Virus record (IMG/VR): IMGVR_UViG_3300013131_000076
Coordinates: 1-44,767 of that record
Direction: 5' to 3' (one strand)
DNA: 44,767 bases
DNA from: a virus
The position numbers were made by a program, and so were the translations under genes. The notes beneath the pieces are model-generated. The model did not search any database. It was not told the origin of the DNA and worked only from the letters and a program-made list of their open reading frames with translations. The stretch's first letter is position 1, and every line of letters begins with the position of its first letter. Of this stretch, positions 31,767 to 38,621 are shown in pieces.

Positions 31767-32296
31767 TTTGTAGACTCTATAAAATTTCTATACATAGCCA
31801 TAACGATTCCACTAGTAGTTCCCACATTTAATGAACGAACACTACCATAATTGGGTATGGTAAGAATAACATTCGCACGATCTAGAATTAGATTACTCAG
31901 TCCTTTGTTTTCCTCTCCAAAAATAAATATTGGCTCAAGAGTATTGATAAATCTGTAGTGAAAAAGATTGATTGTTTTATCTTCATATTCTGGAATATTA
32001 TTCTCTATTGCAATAAGAGTTCTTCCAGAACACTGGAGTAAGAAATATTCTTCATCCTTATGATGGTAAATGGGAGTATAGTGGTGAGTTCCAACACTAC
32101 CTCTTTTGTCCCACTTCTTTTTACCAACATAATGAACACTACGAAATCCAAAAAAGTTTGCATTACGAATCATTGTACTAAGATTAAAGTCTCCATTAAT
32201 ATTAATCATAGCAACACTAGCAGGAATACTAGTGCTATGACAATAGTTTTGAATATCTGGAATAGTGTAATCTTTAAGACTATCTATCACGTTCAT
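31763..32296 (-). CDS. SpoU/TrmH-family RNA 2'-O-methyltransferase
   Basis: A 177-residue SPOUT methyltransferase. It has the three motifs: NLSTMIRNANFFGF, FIFGEENKGLS and IPNYGSVRSLNVGTTSGIVMA, which build the knotted SAM site and the arginine/asparagine catalytic positions. Its size matches TrmL/TrmH-type enzymes that methylate tRNA or rRNA ribose. Being encoded 0.4 kb from tRNA-Ile and tmRNA, these RNAs are plausible targets. Confidence 0.9.
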   Translation of the reverse strand: MNVIDSLKDYTIPDIQNYCHSTSIPASVAMININGDFNLSTMIRNANFFGFRSVHYVGKKKWDKRGSVGTHHYTPIYHHKDEEYFLLQCSGRTLIAIENNIPEYEDKTINLFHYRFINTLEPIFIFGEENKGLSNLILDRANVILTIPNYGSVRSLNVGTTSGIVMAMYRNFIESTK

Positions 32297-32456
32297 TTTC
32301 CAAATCTCTTAGTTGTTGTTCCAAAGTTTCCAGTTGATTATACATAGAGATACAGTTGGTACAGAAGTCTGAACTAATATATTCTCTGGTATCAGCAATC
32401 CTGTTCTTTATTGCCCATATCTTTTCGTCTAGACTTAGGTTTGGATCGTTTAGCAT
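32280..32456 (-). CDS. Small CxxC protein with coiled-coil end, 58 aa
   Basis: A frame starting MLNDPNLSLDEKIWAIKN fills the gap between two longer genes. It has FCTNCISMYN and a helical end QLETLEQQLRDLENERDR. It starts inside the upstream paralogue gene and its stop overlaps the SpoU start, as tightly packed phage genes often do. No function recognised; a redox or zinc site is possible from the CxxC. Confidence 0.5.
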   Translation of the reverse strand: MLNDPNLSLDEKIWAIKNRIADTREYISSDFCTNCISMYNQLETLEQQLRDLENERDR

Positions 32457-32814
32457 TTGGCTTTTTCTCTTTCTTAGTCTGGTTGTCTTTTGCCCAAAAC
32501 ACCATCTCGTTCAGATCATTATCCCAGGCACATTCAATAAGGTCTTGACTAGCCAATTTTGCCAAACCAATATTATGAATCCAAACAGCAACATCTTCGT
32601 AAATACTTTCGTTGATAGTTTCATCAAGCATTGGTCGATCCATATCATCATATCCAATGCACTTTTGCTTGACCAAATTAATAATTTGACCAACTGAAAT
32701 ATAATTATCAAGATCATCCGATGGAGCATCAGAGAATGTTTTTGCTGCTGCACTTCTGATTTCTTGAGAATATCCATCCAAATTAGTGATAGCATAAACT
32801 TCTGGTTCTGACAT
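32392..32814 (-). CDS. Conserved hypothetical protein, 140 aa; paralogue of the 17.4 kb protein
   Basis: Shares the C-terminal motif (LIECAWDNDLNEMVFWAKDN) and the acidic N-terminal pattern with the 132-aa protein at 17402-17800. It ends with a strongly basic tail (KKEKKPNAKRSKPKSRRKD) missing in the paralogue, suggesting nucleic-acid contact. The start at 32814 has GGAG six bases upstream; the longer frame begins inside that site. Confidence 0.7.
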   Translation of the reverse strand: MSEPEVYAITNLDGYSQEIRSAAAKTFSDAPSDDLDNYISVGQIINLVKQKCIGYDDMDRPMLDETINESIYEDVAVWIHNIGLAKLASQDLIECAWDNDLNEMVFWAKDNQTKKEKKPNAKRSKPKSRRKDMGNKEQDC

Positions 32815-32826
32815 TGTATTCTCCAA

Positions 32827-33087
32827 TTATTGAATAAACTTAGATACACCACCGCCACTATGATCTTTGTCTCTAATTCGGTCAATAGTGTTTTGTAAAG
32901 TTAATTGTCCTCTAGGAAGCCACTTGGTATCATTATACAGGGCAGTCAATATCTGAGGAATCCAATGTTGATAAGCATCAGAATATTCTTTGGGAAAATT
33001 CTCTTTCAACAGAGTTTGCATAGCCCGAATATCTTTACTAATATTCTCTCGTAAATCAAGCAGAATATTGATATGATCGGTATTCAT
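32827..33087 (-). CDS. Hypothetical protein, 86 aa
   Basis: Mainly helical (INILLDLRENISKDIRAMQTLLKEN) with a Trp/Pro segment and an end IDRIRDKDHSGGGVSKFIQ. I chose the ATG at 33087, which overlaps the stop of the upstream zinc-ribbon gene (TAATG), rather than the longer frame starting at 33156. Function unknown. Confidence 0.65.
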   Translation of the reverse strand: MNTDHINILLDLRENISKDIRAMQTLLKENFPKEYSDAYQHWIPQILTALYNDTKWLPRGQLTLQNTIDRIRDKDHSGGGVSKFIQ

Positions 33088-33509
33088 TATGCAAATTCTC
33101 GGTTGGACACAACATCTTTCCTCTTGAGTTTCAGAATCTTGTGGCGAGTTTTCCATACTCCAGTTTCGGGATTTTGATGATCTGGACCCATATAGATATG
33201 GGCGAATCCAGTATTCTTATCAATACCCCAGGCTTGAATACCCTTGCTATCAATTTTCTCCACAATAAACTTACCCCTATAACCCATAGGAATAAGTTCG
33301 CCATTATGGATATAGTATGGACCGCCACCAACCTTAATCCTATCTCCTTTAGCAAGGTCTGTCCAAGTAAAATCCTTAATAACCTTCATAGTTTTCTTTT
33401 CGGTATTAGTTACCTTGAAAGAAAAGATATGATTACAATTCTTGCAAACATAGGCTCGCGGACCAGTAAGATTTCCGCAATCTGGACAAGTTTTTTTGCC
33501 TTTTGGCAT
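33087..33509 (-). CDS. Zinc-ribbon protein, 140 aa
   Basis: The N-terminus MPKGKKTCPDCGNLTGPRAYVCKNCNHIFSFK is a CxxC...CxxC zinc ribbon of a type common at the start of phage and ribosome-associated proteins. The C-terminal 95 residues are beta-rich with Gly and Lys (KGDRIKVGGGPYYIHNGE) and resemble an SH3-like barrel. A nucleic-acid-binding or regulatory role is likely but not shown. A strong promoter and GGAG precede it. Confidence 0.75.
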   Translation of the reverse strand: MPKGKKTCPDCGNLTGPRAYVCKNCNHIFSFKVTNTEKKTMKVIKDFTWTDLAKGDRIKVGGGPYYIHNGELIPMGYRGKFIVEKIDSKGIQAWGIDKNTGFAHIYMGPDHQNPETGVWKTRHKILKLKRKDVVSNREFA

Positions 33510-33538
33510 CGTGTTTCTCCGTTGTTAGTGATAACCCA

Positions 33539-33566
33539 AGTATACCACAGTTATCGGCGTTGTCAA
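33539..33566 (-). promoter_or_regulatory. Sigma-70-type promoter for the zinc-ribbon gene
   Basis: Minus strand: TTGACA (33566-33561), 16-bp spacer with CCGATAACTGTGG, TATACT (33544-33539), preceded by an extended -10 TG. About 24 bases of leader with GGAG follow. Confidence 0.78.
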
Positions 33567-33784
33567 GATGGATTCTTTAGCCCATCTACCAGTGTGAGTT
33601 TGCCAGGAATATAATGAGCAAAATAACTACTATGAATTTTTCGTTTGATTAAATTGTCCTGATAAGTCTCAATATAAATATTAATTCGATATCTATTATC
33701 CCACACATTAATAATCTTGGTCATTAGATGATTCTTGGGCTTTTCAACTTGCTTAAAAAGCAAACTTTCAATTTCAAGATCCAT
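33563..33784 (-). CDS. Hypothetical protein, 73 aa
   Basis: Small protein, probably beta-rich (MTKIINVWDNRYRINIYIETYQDNLIKRKIHSSYFAHY). It ends at the promoter of the next gene and starts with a one-base overlap to the upstream ORF. No family recognised. Confidence 0.6.
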   Translation of the reverse strand: MDLEIESLLFKQVEKPKNHLMTKIINVWDNRYRINIYIETYQDNLIKRKIHSSYFAHYIPGKLTLVDGLKNPS

Positions 33785-33981
33785 TAGTCGTTTTCTCCAA
33801 TTCTATCGGTATCAATAGACAAACTAATTTTTCCGTCTGGCATTTCAATAAAATCAGTATCAGAATACTGTAATGTTGCAAAATCGAAGACTTTTACTTC
33901 TTCTTGCCAGGGAAATTGCCCAAGATTTTTTAGATCGTTGGCTCTTTCATTTAGGAATTTAAAAAGATCAACCCATTTCAT
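33784..33981 (-). CDS. Hypothetical protein, 65 aa
   Basis: Small acidic protein (WVDLFKFLNERANDLKNL, then FIEMPDGKISLSIDTD). It overlaps the upstream zinc-finger gene by four bases and the downstream ORF by one, so it is the middle of a three-gene transcript from the promoter at 34217. Unknown function. Confidence 0.6.
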   Translation of the reverse strand: MKWVDLFKFLNERANDLKNLGQFPWQEEVKVFDFATLQYSDTDFIEMPDGKISLSIDTDRIGEND

Positions 33982-34196
33982 CTTGCTCTCCTATTCGCTC
34001 TATGAAGTTTACGAATAGTTTCAGTGGCATTAGATGGAACCATAACAAGACTAGGAGCAGTTTTGTGTCCCCAATCCATAAAGCCAATCGCTCTAGTTTC
34101 TCTAGAACAACTAATGCAAACCAGGGTTCTCCCCGTGTCATTAAGAAACTCTAATCTCGACTCTGGAATCGCACTATCACAATAAATACAATTCAT
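33978..34196 (-). CDS. Small DksA/TraR-type zinc-finger protein, 72 aa
   Basis: MNCIYCDSAIPESRLEFLNDTGRTLVCISCSRE is a CxxC-x(n)-CxxC finger with the RLEFL segment seen in DksA/TraR proteins. The C-terminal half, GFMDWGHKTAPSLVMVPSNATE followed by a basic helix, is a block I associate with phage proteins only. It could modulate host RNA polymerase, but it lacks the long coiled coil with its acidic tip, so this is weak. GGAGG precedes the ATG. Confidence 0.75.
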   Translation of the reverse strand: MNCIYCDSAIPESRLEFLNDTGRTLVCISCSRETRAIGFMDWGHKTAPSLVMVPSNATETIRKLHRANRRAR

Positions 34197-34216
34197 AGGT
34201 ATCCTCCGTTGGATGG

Positions 34217-34244
34217 ATTATACCATAGTATCGTCCGTTGTCAA
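34217..34244 (-). promoter_or_regulatory. Sigma-70-type promoter for the zinc-finger operon
   Basis: Minus strand: TTGACA (34244-34239), 16-bp spacer, perfect TATAAT (34222-34217) with TGG before it. A GGAGG site is in the leader. Confidence 0.82.
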
Positions 34245-34264
34245 GCGAACCTTTAAGGAAAGCA

Positions 34265-34813
34265 TCACTGTAAACTATTATAGACAGATAAAAATTTATC
34301 TATAAATACTGTGTGCATAGATTGTTTATAACACTGTTCAGCAAATATACCATCAGCATCTCTCATTGGTAATTTCCATTCCAAATTTTTGCAAATCTCA
34401 TAAGATACTAAAAAATTATGAGTATCAATATAATTAAGTTTAATTTGTTTTGATAATAACCTTACAGTACCGTCTTTCCATAATTGTTTAAACCATATGA
34501 AATCATATTTTTCTAAATCATAAATATTTTCCCATAGTTTTGGATGAATAATTGTGTCGTCATCATTAAAATAAACGTGTCCATATTCAACTTTTGACAA
34601 TCCATAATTTCTTTGAGCATTACCATAAACACTATTTTTATTTGTTGTGTAAAAAATATCAGTATTTTTTGATATTTTTGATATTTTTGTATGTATCTTA
34701 CTTGTATCTACAATAATAATCCAACGATAGTTCTTGGATGGAATATTAATACTATCAGCAATTTTAGATAGATTATCTGGTCTAGAACAAGGAGTTATGA
34801 TATTAAGAAACAT
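34265..34813 (-). CDS. Small GT-A glycosyltransferase-like protein, 182 aa
   Basis: Starts LNIITPCSRPDNLSKIADSI, the typical GT2 opening, then WIIIVDTS, SVYGNAQRNYGLSKVEYGHVYFNDDDTIIHP with a DDD metal motif, and DFIWFKQLW. At 182 residues it is a minimal GT-A domain. It is isolated from the main glycan block; the donor and acceptor are unknown. Confidence 0.75.
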   Translation of the reverse strand: MFLNIITPCSRPDNLSKIADSINIPSKNYRWIIIVDTSKIHTKISKISKNTDIFYTTNKNSVYGNAQRNYGLSKVEYGHVYFNDDDTIIHPKLWENIYDLEKYDFIWFKQLWKDGTVRLLSKQIKLNYIDTHNFLVSYEICKNLEWKLPMRDADGIFAEQCYKQSMHTVFIDKFLSVYNSLQ

Positions 34814-34815
34814 GA

Positions 34816-35229
34816 TTATAATCTAGTAAAAGAACCATCATCATTACTGTGATAGCAAGAATTTAAACCTACAGCATTTAATAGTTTATTACAATTTTCG
34901 CACGGTTTACTTCCGAGAATTAATCCTTTCCTGTTGATACGCAATACCACAATATTCCAATTAGGATCAATGGTATTATAGTTATCCAGCAAGTTGCTAA
35001 TAAGATGACTTTCAGCGTGAACAAAAGGATATTCGATATACTTGGGCAAATTAAATTGTTCACCAATTCTGTGTGCCTTGGCATTGGTTTTGATGGGATT
35101 ATTCTGAGCAAAACAAATCATCTTATTGCCATCAAATGCGGCAGCATAATGATAGCATCTAATCAGTTTGCTCGGTTTCCAATTTTTGTATGCTTTCCGA
35201 ATTGTTTTCCAAATTATTTTCATGATCAA
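34816..35229 (-). CDS. Cytidine/deoxycytidylate deaminase-like protein
   Basis: A 137-residue zinc deaminase fold. The HAE motif is in FVHAESHLI (zinc His and catalytic Glu) and the PCxxC motif in SKPCENCNKLLNAVGL (two zinc Cys), with the spacing of cytidine and dCMP deaminases. It may convert dCMP to dUMP, feeding the ThyX reaction encoded at 37.7 kb, or act on an RNA or nucleotide signal. It overlaps a 59-aa ORF by 71 bases in another frame. Confidence 0.75.
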   Translation of the reverse strand: MIMKIIWKTIRKAYKNWKPSKLIRCYHYAAAFDGNKMICFAQNNPIKTNAKAHRIGEQFNLPKYIEYPFVHAESHLISNLLDNYNTIDPNWNIVVLRINRKGLILGSKPCENCNKLLNAVGLNSCYHSNDDGSFTRL

Positions 35230-35338
35230 TATCTTTATGCCAAATATCTTCAGTTATTTCTTCAGGATATAATCTAATTTTTGTTGGTTCTTTGGTTCTT
35301 GGATTATTTGTAAGAGGAAATTTTGTAGGTTCTTTCAT
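35159..35338 (-). CDS. Hypothetical small protein, 59 aa
   Basis: Frame starting MKEPTKFPLTNNPRTKEPT, with an acidic end QKLETEQTD. The ATG overlaps the TGA stop of the SpeD-like gene (ATGA), indicating coupling, and it fills an otherwise empty gap. The long overlap with the deaminase start lowers certainty. Confidence 0.5.
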   Translation of the reverse strand: MKEPTKFPLTNNPRTKEPTKIRLYPEEITEDIWHKDIDHENNLENNSESIQKLETEQTD

Positions 35339-35745
35339 AAGTCACCAACAATATGATATTTCATTCCTCTTGGAATAAAATGTTCTTCGTATTGATCAAA
35401 ATCAAAATATTTACGAGCAAAATCAAACACAGTTTTAGGATCAAACTGAGAACACGAATAAACATCTAAACTAATAAATCGTTTGGGTTCTATAGCATGA
35501 ATTTGTATACCACTCTCAATTAAACCAACCCAACCACTAACACCATACTTATCTGGATATATCTCACGACCATTATCTGTGGGACCATGAACAACTACCG
35601 GCGGAGTCATTCGTGTCATTTTGATTTCATCAACAAGTTTTTCTAAAAAACGATAGATTAACTCTAGATCATCCGCACTACCAACCTTGGTATTATACAT
35701 ATCTAGAAAATAACTATATCCGAAAGGTTTGTTTTCTTGACTCAT
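35335..35745 (-). CDS. S-adenosylmethionine decarboxylase (SpeD)-like protein
   Basis: A 136-residue protein. GVSGWVGLIESGIQIHAIEPKRFISLDVYSC corresponds to the SpeD core. Glu77-Ser78 is the autocleavage site giving the pyruvoyl group, followed by His83 and Cys98. The end EEHFIPRGMKYHI also fits. SpeD makes decarboxylated SAM for spermidine. Related proteins occur in cyanophages. Sequence alone cannot tell whether it still decarboxylates SAM or has drifted to another amino acid. Confidence 0.82.
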   Translation of the reverse strand: MSQENKPFGYSYFLDMYNTKVGSADDLELIYRFLEKLVDEIKMTRMTPPVVVHGPTDNGREIYPDKYGVSGWVGLIESGIQIHAIEPKRFISLDVYSCSQFDPKTVFDFARKYFDFDQYEEHFIPRGMKYHIVGDL

Positions 35746-35755
35746 TTGAATATCC

Positions 35756-35899
35756 TCAGTGTGCTAAAATATATAGTCCGATATTAGAAAAAGCATAACC
35801 ACAATAAGCATAAAACATACCAATATTACCCTTATAGGCTTGTTCTAGAGCAACATAAAGATAAATCACACCAGTAAATGCTATTAACCAAGCACTCAT
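35756..35899 (-). CDS. Small membrane protein, 47 aa
   Basis: Two hydrophobic helices (AWLIAFTGVIYLYVALEQ and MFYAYCGYAFSNIGLYIL). The start at 35899 is chosen because the longer frame (from 35956) would contain the predicted promoter. Function unknown. Confidence 0.55.
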   Translation of the reverse strand: MSAWLIAFTGVIYLYVALEQAYKGNIGMFYAYCGYAFSNIGLYILAH

Positions 35900-35926
35900 A
35901 AATTTGTTTCTTTCTCTCTGCGGTGT

Positions 35927-35956
35927 ATTATAATTGTGGTATGTGCGAGATACCAA
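35927..35956 (-). promoter_or_regulatory. Possible promoter for the 47-aa membrane protein and SpeD-like gene
   Basis: Minus strand: TTGGTA (35956-35951), 18-bp spacer, TATAAT (35932-35927). The -35 is four of six. A TATAAT for the opposite strand lies at 35964-35969, so the region looks divergent. Confidence 0.5.
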
Positions 35957-35963
35957 CCTATAG

Positions 35964-36026
35964 TATAATAATCAGAAAACGCTCTCTCGGCAATTACTCG
36001 CACTAATTGTTGTTTGAGCGTTTTTT
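35964..36026 (+). promoter_or_regulatory. Plus-strand -10 box followed by terminator-like leader hairpin of the HNH gene
   Basis: TATAAT at 35964-35969 has no good -35. After it, 35976-35984 (AAAACGCTC) pairs with 36016-36024 over 9 bp, with an inner pair CAATTA/TAATTG, and six T follow on the plus strand (36021-36026). The hairpin sits just before the AAGG site and the ATG at 36043. It could act as an attenuator of the endonuclease, or a bidirectional terminator. Confidence 0.55.
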
Positions 36027-36042
36027 GTTATAAGGTCTGACA

Positions 36043-36624
36043 ATGAATTATACCAAAGTTTGCAAAGCGTGTCAAGAGGAATTTCCTGCGACTAGCGAAT
36101 ATTTTCACAAATCAAAAGGAAGTAAGTTTGGTTGTAGAAACAAGTGCAAAAAATGTGTTGCTAATACAACTGATAGAGAAGCAAGGAAAAAGTATTATAA
36201 GCAATATTATGAAAAAAATAAAATTAAAGTAATAAAGTCTCAATTAGAATATATTAAAAATAATAGAGATAAAGTTAATCAAAGACATAATAATAAATAT
36301 TACTCTGATATTAACTATAAAATGAAACACAATCTAAAAAGACGAATGAATAATGCTATCAAAGGACACTTCAAGGATTGTTCAACTTTAAAATTATTAG
36401 GTTGTGATTTAGAAACAGTAAGAAAACATTTAGAATCTAAATTTACCAAAGGTATGAGTTGGCATAATTATGGAAAGTGGCATATAGATCATATTATGCC
36501 TTGTGCTAGTTTTGATCTAAGCGATCCAGAACAACAGAGAAAATGTTTTCATTATTCTAATTTGCAGCCATTGTGGGAGGCAGACAATATCCGAAAAGGG
36601 GATAAAGTTCCCGATATTGTTTAA
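36043..36624 (+). CDS. HNH homing-type endonuclease
   Basis: A 193-residue protein on the strand opposite to its neighbours. N-terminal zinc-like cysteines (CKACQEEFPATSEYF, CRNKCKKC) precede a basic linker. The C-terminal nuclease block is LLGCDLETVRKHLESKFTKGMSWHNYGKWHIDHIMPCASFDLSDPEQQRKCFHYSNLQPLW, an HNH type widespread in phages. Its last 68 bases overlap the convergent UvdE gene, so the two coding regions share their 3' ends. This implies insertion next to, or co-evolution with, uvdE. Confidence 0.9.
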   Translation: MNYTKVCKACQEEFPATSEYFHKSKGSKFGCRNKCKKCVANTTDREARKKYYKQYYEKNKIKVIKSQLEYIKNNRDKVNQRHNNKYYSDINYKMKHNLKRRMNNAIKGHFKDCSTLKLLGCDLETVRKHLESKFTKGMSWHNYGKWHIDHIMPCASFDLSDPEQQRKCFHYSNLQPLWEADNIRKGDKVPDIV

Positions 36625-37510
36625 TAGCATAATCCTTCATTTTAACTTCATAGTCTAGATCAAACTCAAGACCGTAAGTATTAATTGGTTCAACAGCATA
36701 GTCTGAATGTTTGCGAGGATTATTTCCCGGTGCTGATTCACTATAATGAAATAGTGGCAAATTACATCCTGCGGTTAACCATGTTTCGTGACAACGATGA
36801 ATAGCCATTTCTTCACTCAAATTATCTGGATGACATTTGTGGTGAAGATAGTCGAAACAGATAGGGATACCTGTAATACGATGAAAAATATCTGTTAGTT
36901 GTTTTACGCTCCAACAATTAAGTTTATCATCACATTCTATCGTAATGCGTTTTTGACAATTTTCATCTAACTTTTTGAAATTATTATAAAACCTATGAGA
37001 TATTTCTTCTCTAGTTCCATTGTTGTTATGCACATGAAGATTCATCGGGTTGTTATAATTTGCTTCAAGACCAATTCTGTCGAAGAAACTGCTGTAGAAA
37101 TTGAGTTCTGTGATTGTTTTATCCACGGCTTTCTGGTTAGTGGAAGCGAGGACATTAAATTCACTAGGATGAGCAGAAACACGAACCCCAGTGCGGGAAA
37201 TAGTTTGTGCAATATTATCAAACTCGTCTTGAATAGCATCATGATTAGGTAAATCTTCTAGGCTAACATTAGCCTCGTCAAAAGTAATTAGAGGAAAAAT
37301 ATCGCTACTAACTCGGTAAACATAATTATTTTCAGCACAAAATTCAATAGTCTTATCTGTTACCATAAGATTGTTTTGAATTCTGCTACCAAGAATTTCT
37401 AGTGCTTCTTCTCTTGGTAAACTAGAAAAACGCTTATAGGTCATAGTCTGATGACTAAAACCATCCTCTTTAAGTTTGAGACTAATACAGCAAAGGCCGA
37501 GTCTGTTCAT
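36557..37510 (-). CDS. uvsE: UV damage endonuclease (UvdE/UvsE)
   Basis: A 317-residue TIM-barrel enzyme. Motifs include RLGLCCISLKL at the N-terminus, RVSSDIFPLITF, RVSAHPSEFNVLAS, NLHVHNNNGTREE, ITIECDDKLNCW, CFDYLHHKCHP and LFHYSESAPGNNPRKHSDY. These hold the metal-binding His/Glu/Asp residues. It nicks DNA 5' of UV photoproducts. The start MNRLGLCC at 37510 is preferred; the -10 box ends only seven bases upstream, so the mRNA may be leaderless. The 3' end overlaps the HNH gene. UV repair suits a phage in sunlit water, but that is inference. Confidence 0.93.
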   Translation of the reverse strand: MNRLGLCCISLKLKEDGFSHQTMTYKRFSSLPREEALEILGSRIQNNLMVTDKTIEFCAENNYVYRVSSDIFPLITFDEANVSLEDLPNHDAIQDEFDNIAQTISRTGVRVSAHPSEFNVLASTNQKAVDKTITELNFYSSFFDRIGLEANYNNPMNLHVHNNNGTREEISHRFYNNFKKLDENCQKRITIECDDKLNCWSVKQLTDIFHRITGIPICFDYLHHKCHPDNLSEEMAIHRCHETWLTAGCNLPLFHYSESAPGNNPRKHSDYAVEPINTYGLEFDLDYEVKMKDYAIKQYRELYPLFGYCLPPTMAAN

Positions 37511-37517
37511 GGGTGAA

Positions 37518-37545
37518 ATCATACCACAGTATCGTCAAAAGTCAA
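37518..37545 (-). promoter_or_regulatory. Sigma-70-type promoter for uvsE
   Basis: Minus strand: TTGACT (37545-37540), 16-bp spacer with GACGATACTGTGG, TATGAT (37523-37518). The predicted transcription start coincides with the ATG at 37510. Confidence 0.68.
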
Positions 37546-37733
37546 GCAGCGTCTTGAGAAATTTCTTCCGCACTATAAATTTTAAGCACAGCATATTCTG
37601 CATCTAAGCCTAGTTTGAATACCAGTTCTGCTAAGTTTGCATCGTCAGCATGAACCAATTCATTTACTAAAATTGTTTGTCTATATTGATCAGATTTTTT
37701 ATATATTTGTGCTGTTACATTAAACTGTTTCAT
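37542..37733 (-). CDS. Hypothetical protein, 63 aa
   Basis: Small protein, beta then helix ([19 protein letters not shown], then [25 protein letters not shown]). The start at 37733 has GGGGTGG four bases upstream and overlaps the end of thyX. Function unknown. Confidence 0.65.
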   Translation of the reverse strand: MKQFNVTAQIYKKSDQYRQTILVNELVHADDANLAELVFKLGLDAEYAVLKIYSAEEISQDAA

Positions 37734-38370
37734 TTTTCCACCCCAAAGCCTCACTAGTAATAGGAAATTGTTCAGTAAAAATACGTTTACATTCTTTGGC
37801 TATGATTTGATGTTCTTTTTGAGTACCATTACTAGATCGTAGTTCAATATAGTGGAGCCATGAGCGAATTGATCCACTCATATAAAGTCGAGTGGGAGTT
37901 GCTAGTGGTAATATGAATCTGGCACACTCTTTTGCTATTCCATCACCTATCATACCATCATATAACGCTTTTGATCTAGCAAAATGCTCACGAATTTTAG
38001 TATTCCATTTTACTTTGGTTTCAACTTGTATATCATCTATGCTGTTTTGTCGATTTTTATTATCTTGACGACGAAGTTCAAACAATGGTATTTCTTCTGA
38101 TAATAATGTTGTATCAGCATATCGCTGAGAAAATTCTTGATAAGTAAAACTTCTGTGTCGTAGAATTTGAGCAGCAAGTCCTCTTGTGGTATTAATTTCC
38201 ACAGTCATAAATGCCATCTCAAAAATACTCCAGTGTTGATGGTCTATGCAGTATTTTAATAGTTTGGATATATTATCATTATTCTGATTGTTAGGATTGC
38301 TTACTCTAGCACAGTATGCTATGTGTTTTTCTGCATCTGGAGTAACGCTTACTAGTTTCACATTATCCAT
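37720..38370 (-). CDS. thyX: Flavin-dependent thymidylate synthase
   Basis: A 216-residue ThyX. The signature [14 protein letters not shown] matches the RHRxxSxNExSxRY motif with tolerated changes. Other blocks are [54 protein letters not shown] and AQKEH-like [10 protein letters not shown], carrying the FAD and dUMP contacts. It makes dTMP from dUMP with methylene-tetrahydrofolate. The start at 38370 (MDNVKLVS) overlaps the upstream stop. The deaminase at 34.8 kb could supply dUMP. Confidence 0.94.
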   Translation of the reverse strand: MDNVKLVSVTPDAEKHIAYCARVSNPNNQNNDNISKLLKYCIDHQHWSIFEMAFMTVEINTTRGLAAQILRHRSFTYQEFSQRYADTTLLSEEIPLFELRRQDNKNRQNSIDDIQVETKVKWNTKIREHFARSKALYDGMIGDGIAKECARFILPLATPTRLYMSGSIRSWLHYIELRSSNGTQKEHQIIAKECKRIFTEQFPITSEALGWKNETV

Positions 38371-38620
38371 AATTACTATCACTAATATGAGCGTCTGTTT
38401 TTTCTAGATTGTTTTGATATTCTTTTTGGTATTCAACCCACTTATTATCTGTTATATGATTGAAAATCGCTCTAGCAAGTTTACTAACACTTGGAGCAAC
38501 ACCATTAGCATTAGGATCATTAGAATCCAATTTTGCCCAATAATACTGATTATCGTCCTTATCTTTAATAGTCTCATAGCCTTTATTCTTTGCCCAACTT
38601 TTAGTTTCTTTCCAAAGCAT
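38363..38620 (-). CDS. Hypothetical protein, 85 aa
   Basis: Small protein with W/K-rich N-terminus ([21 protein letters not shown]). [23 protein letters not shown] in the second half may be a DNA-binding helix pair. It is coupled to thyX and lies one base after the metallopeptidase-like gene. Unrecognised family. Confidence 0.65.
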   Translation of the reverse strand: MLWKETKSWAKNKGYETIKDKDDNQYYWAKLDSNDPNANGVAPSVSKLARAIFNHITDNKWVEYQKEYQNNLEKTDAHISDSNYG

Positions 38621-38621
38621 A

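Noticed and set aside
33141-33614. Plus-strand ORF of 157 codons opposite the zinc-ribbon gene
   Set aside because: It covers a strong minus-strand promoter and a coding gene with a clear zinc ribbon; no independent support.
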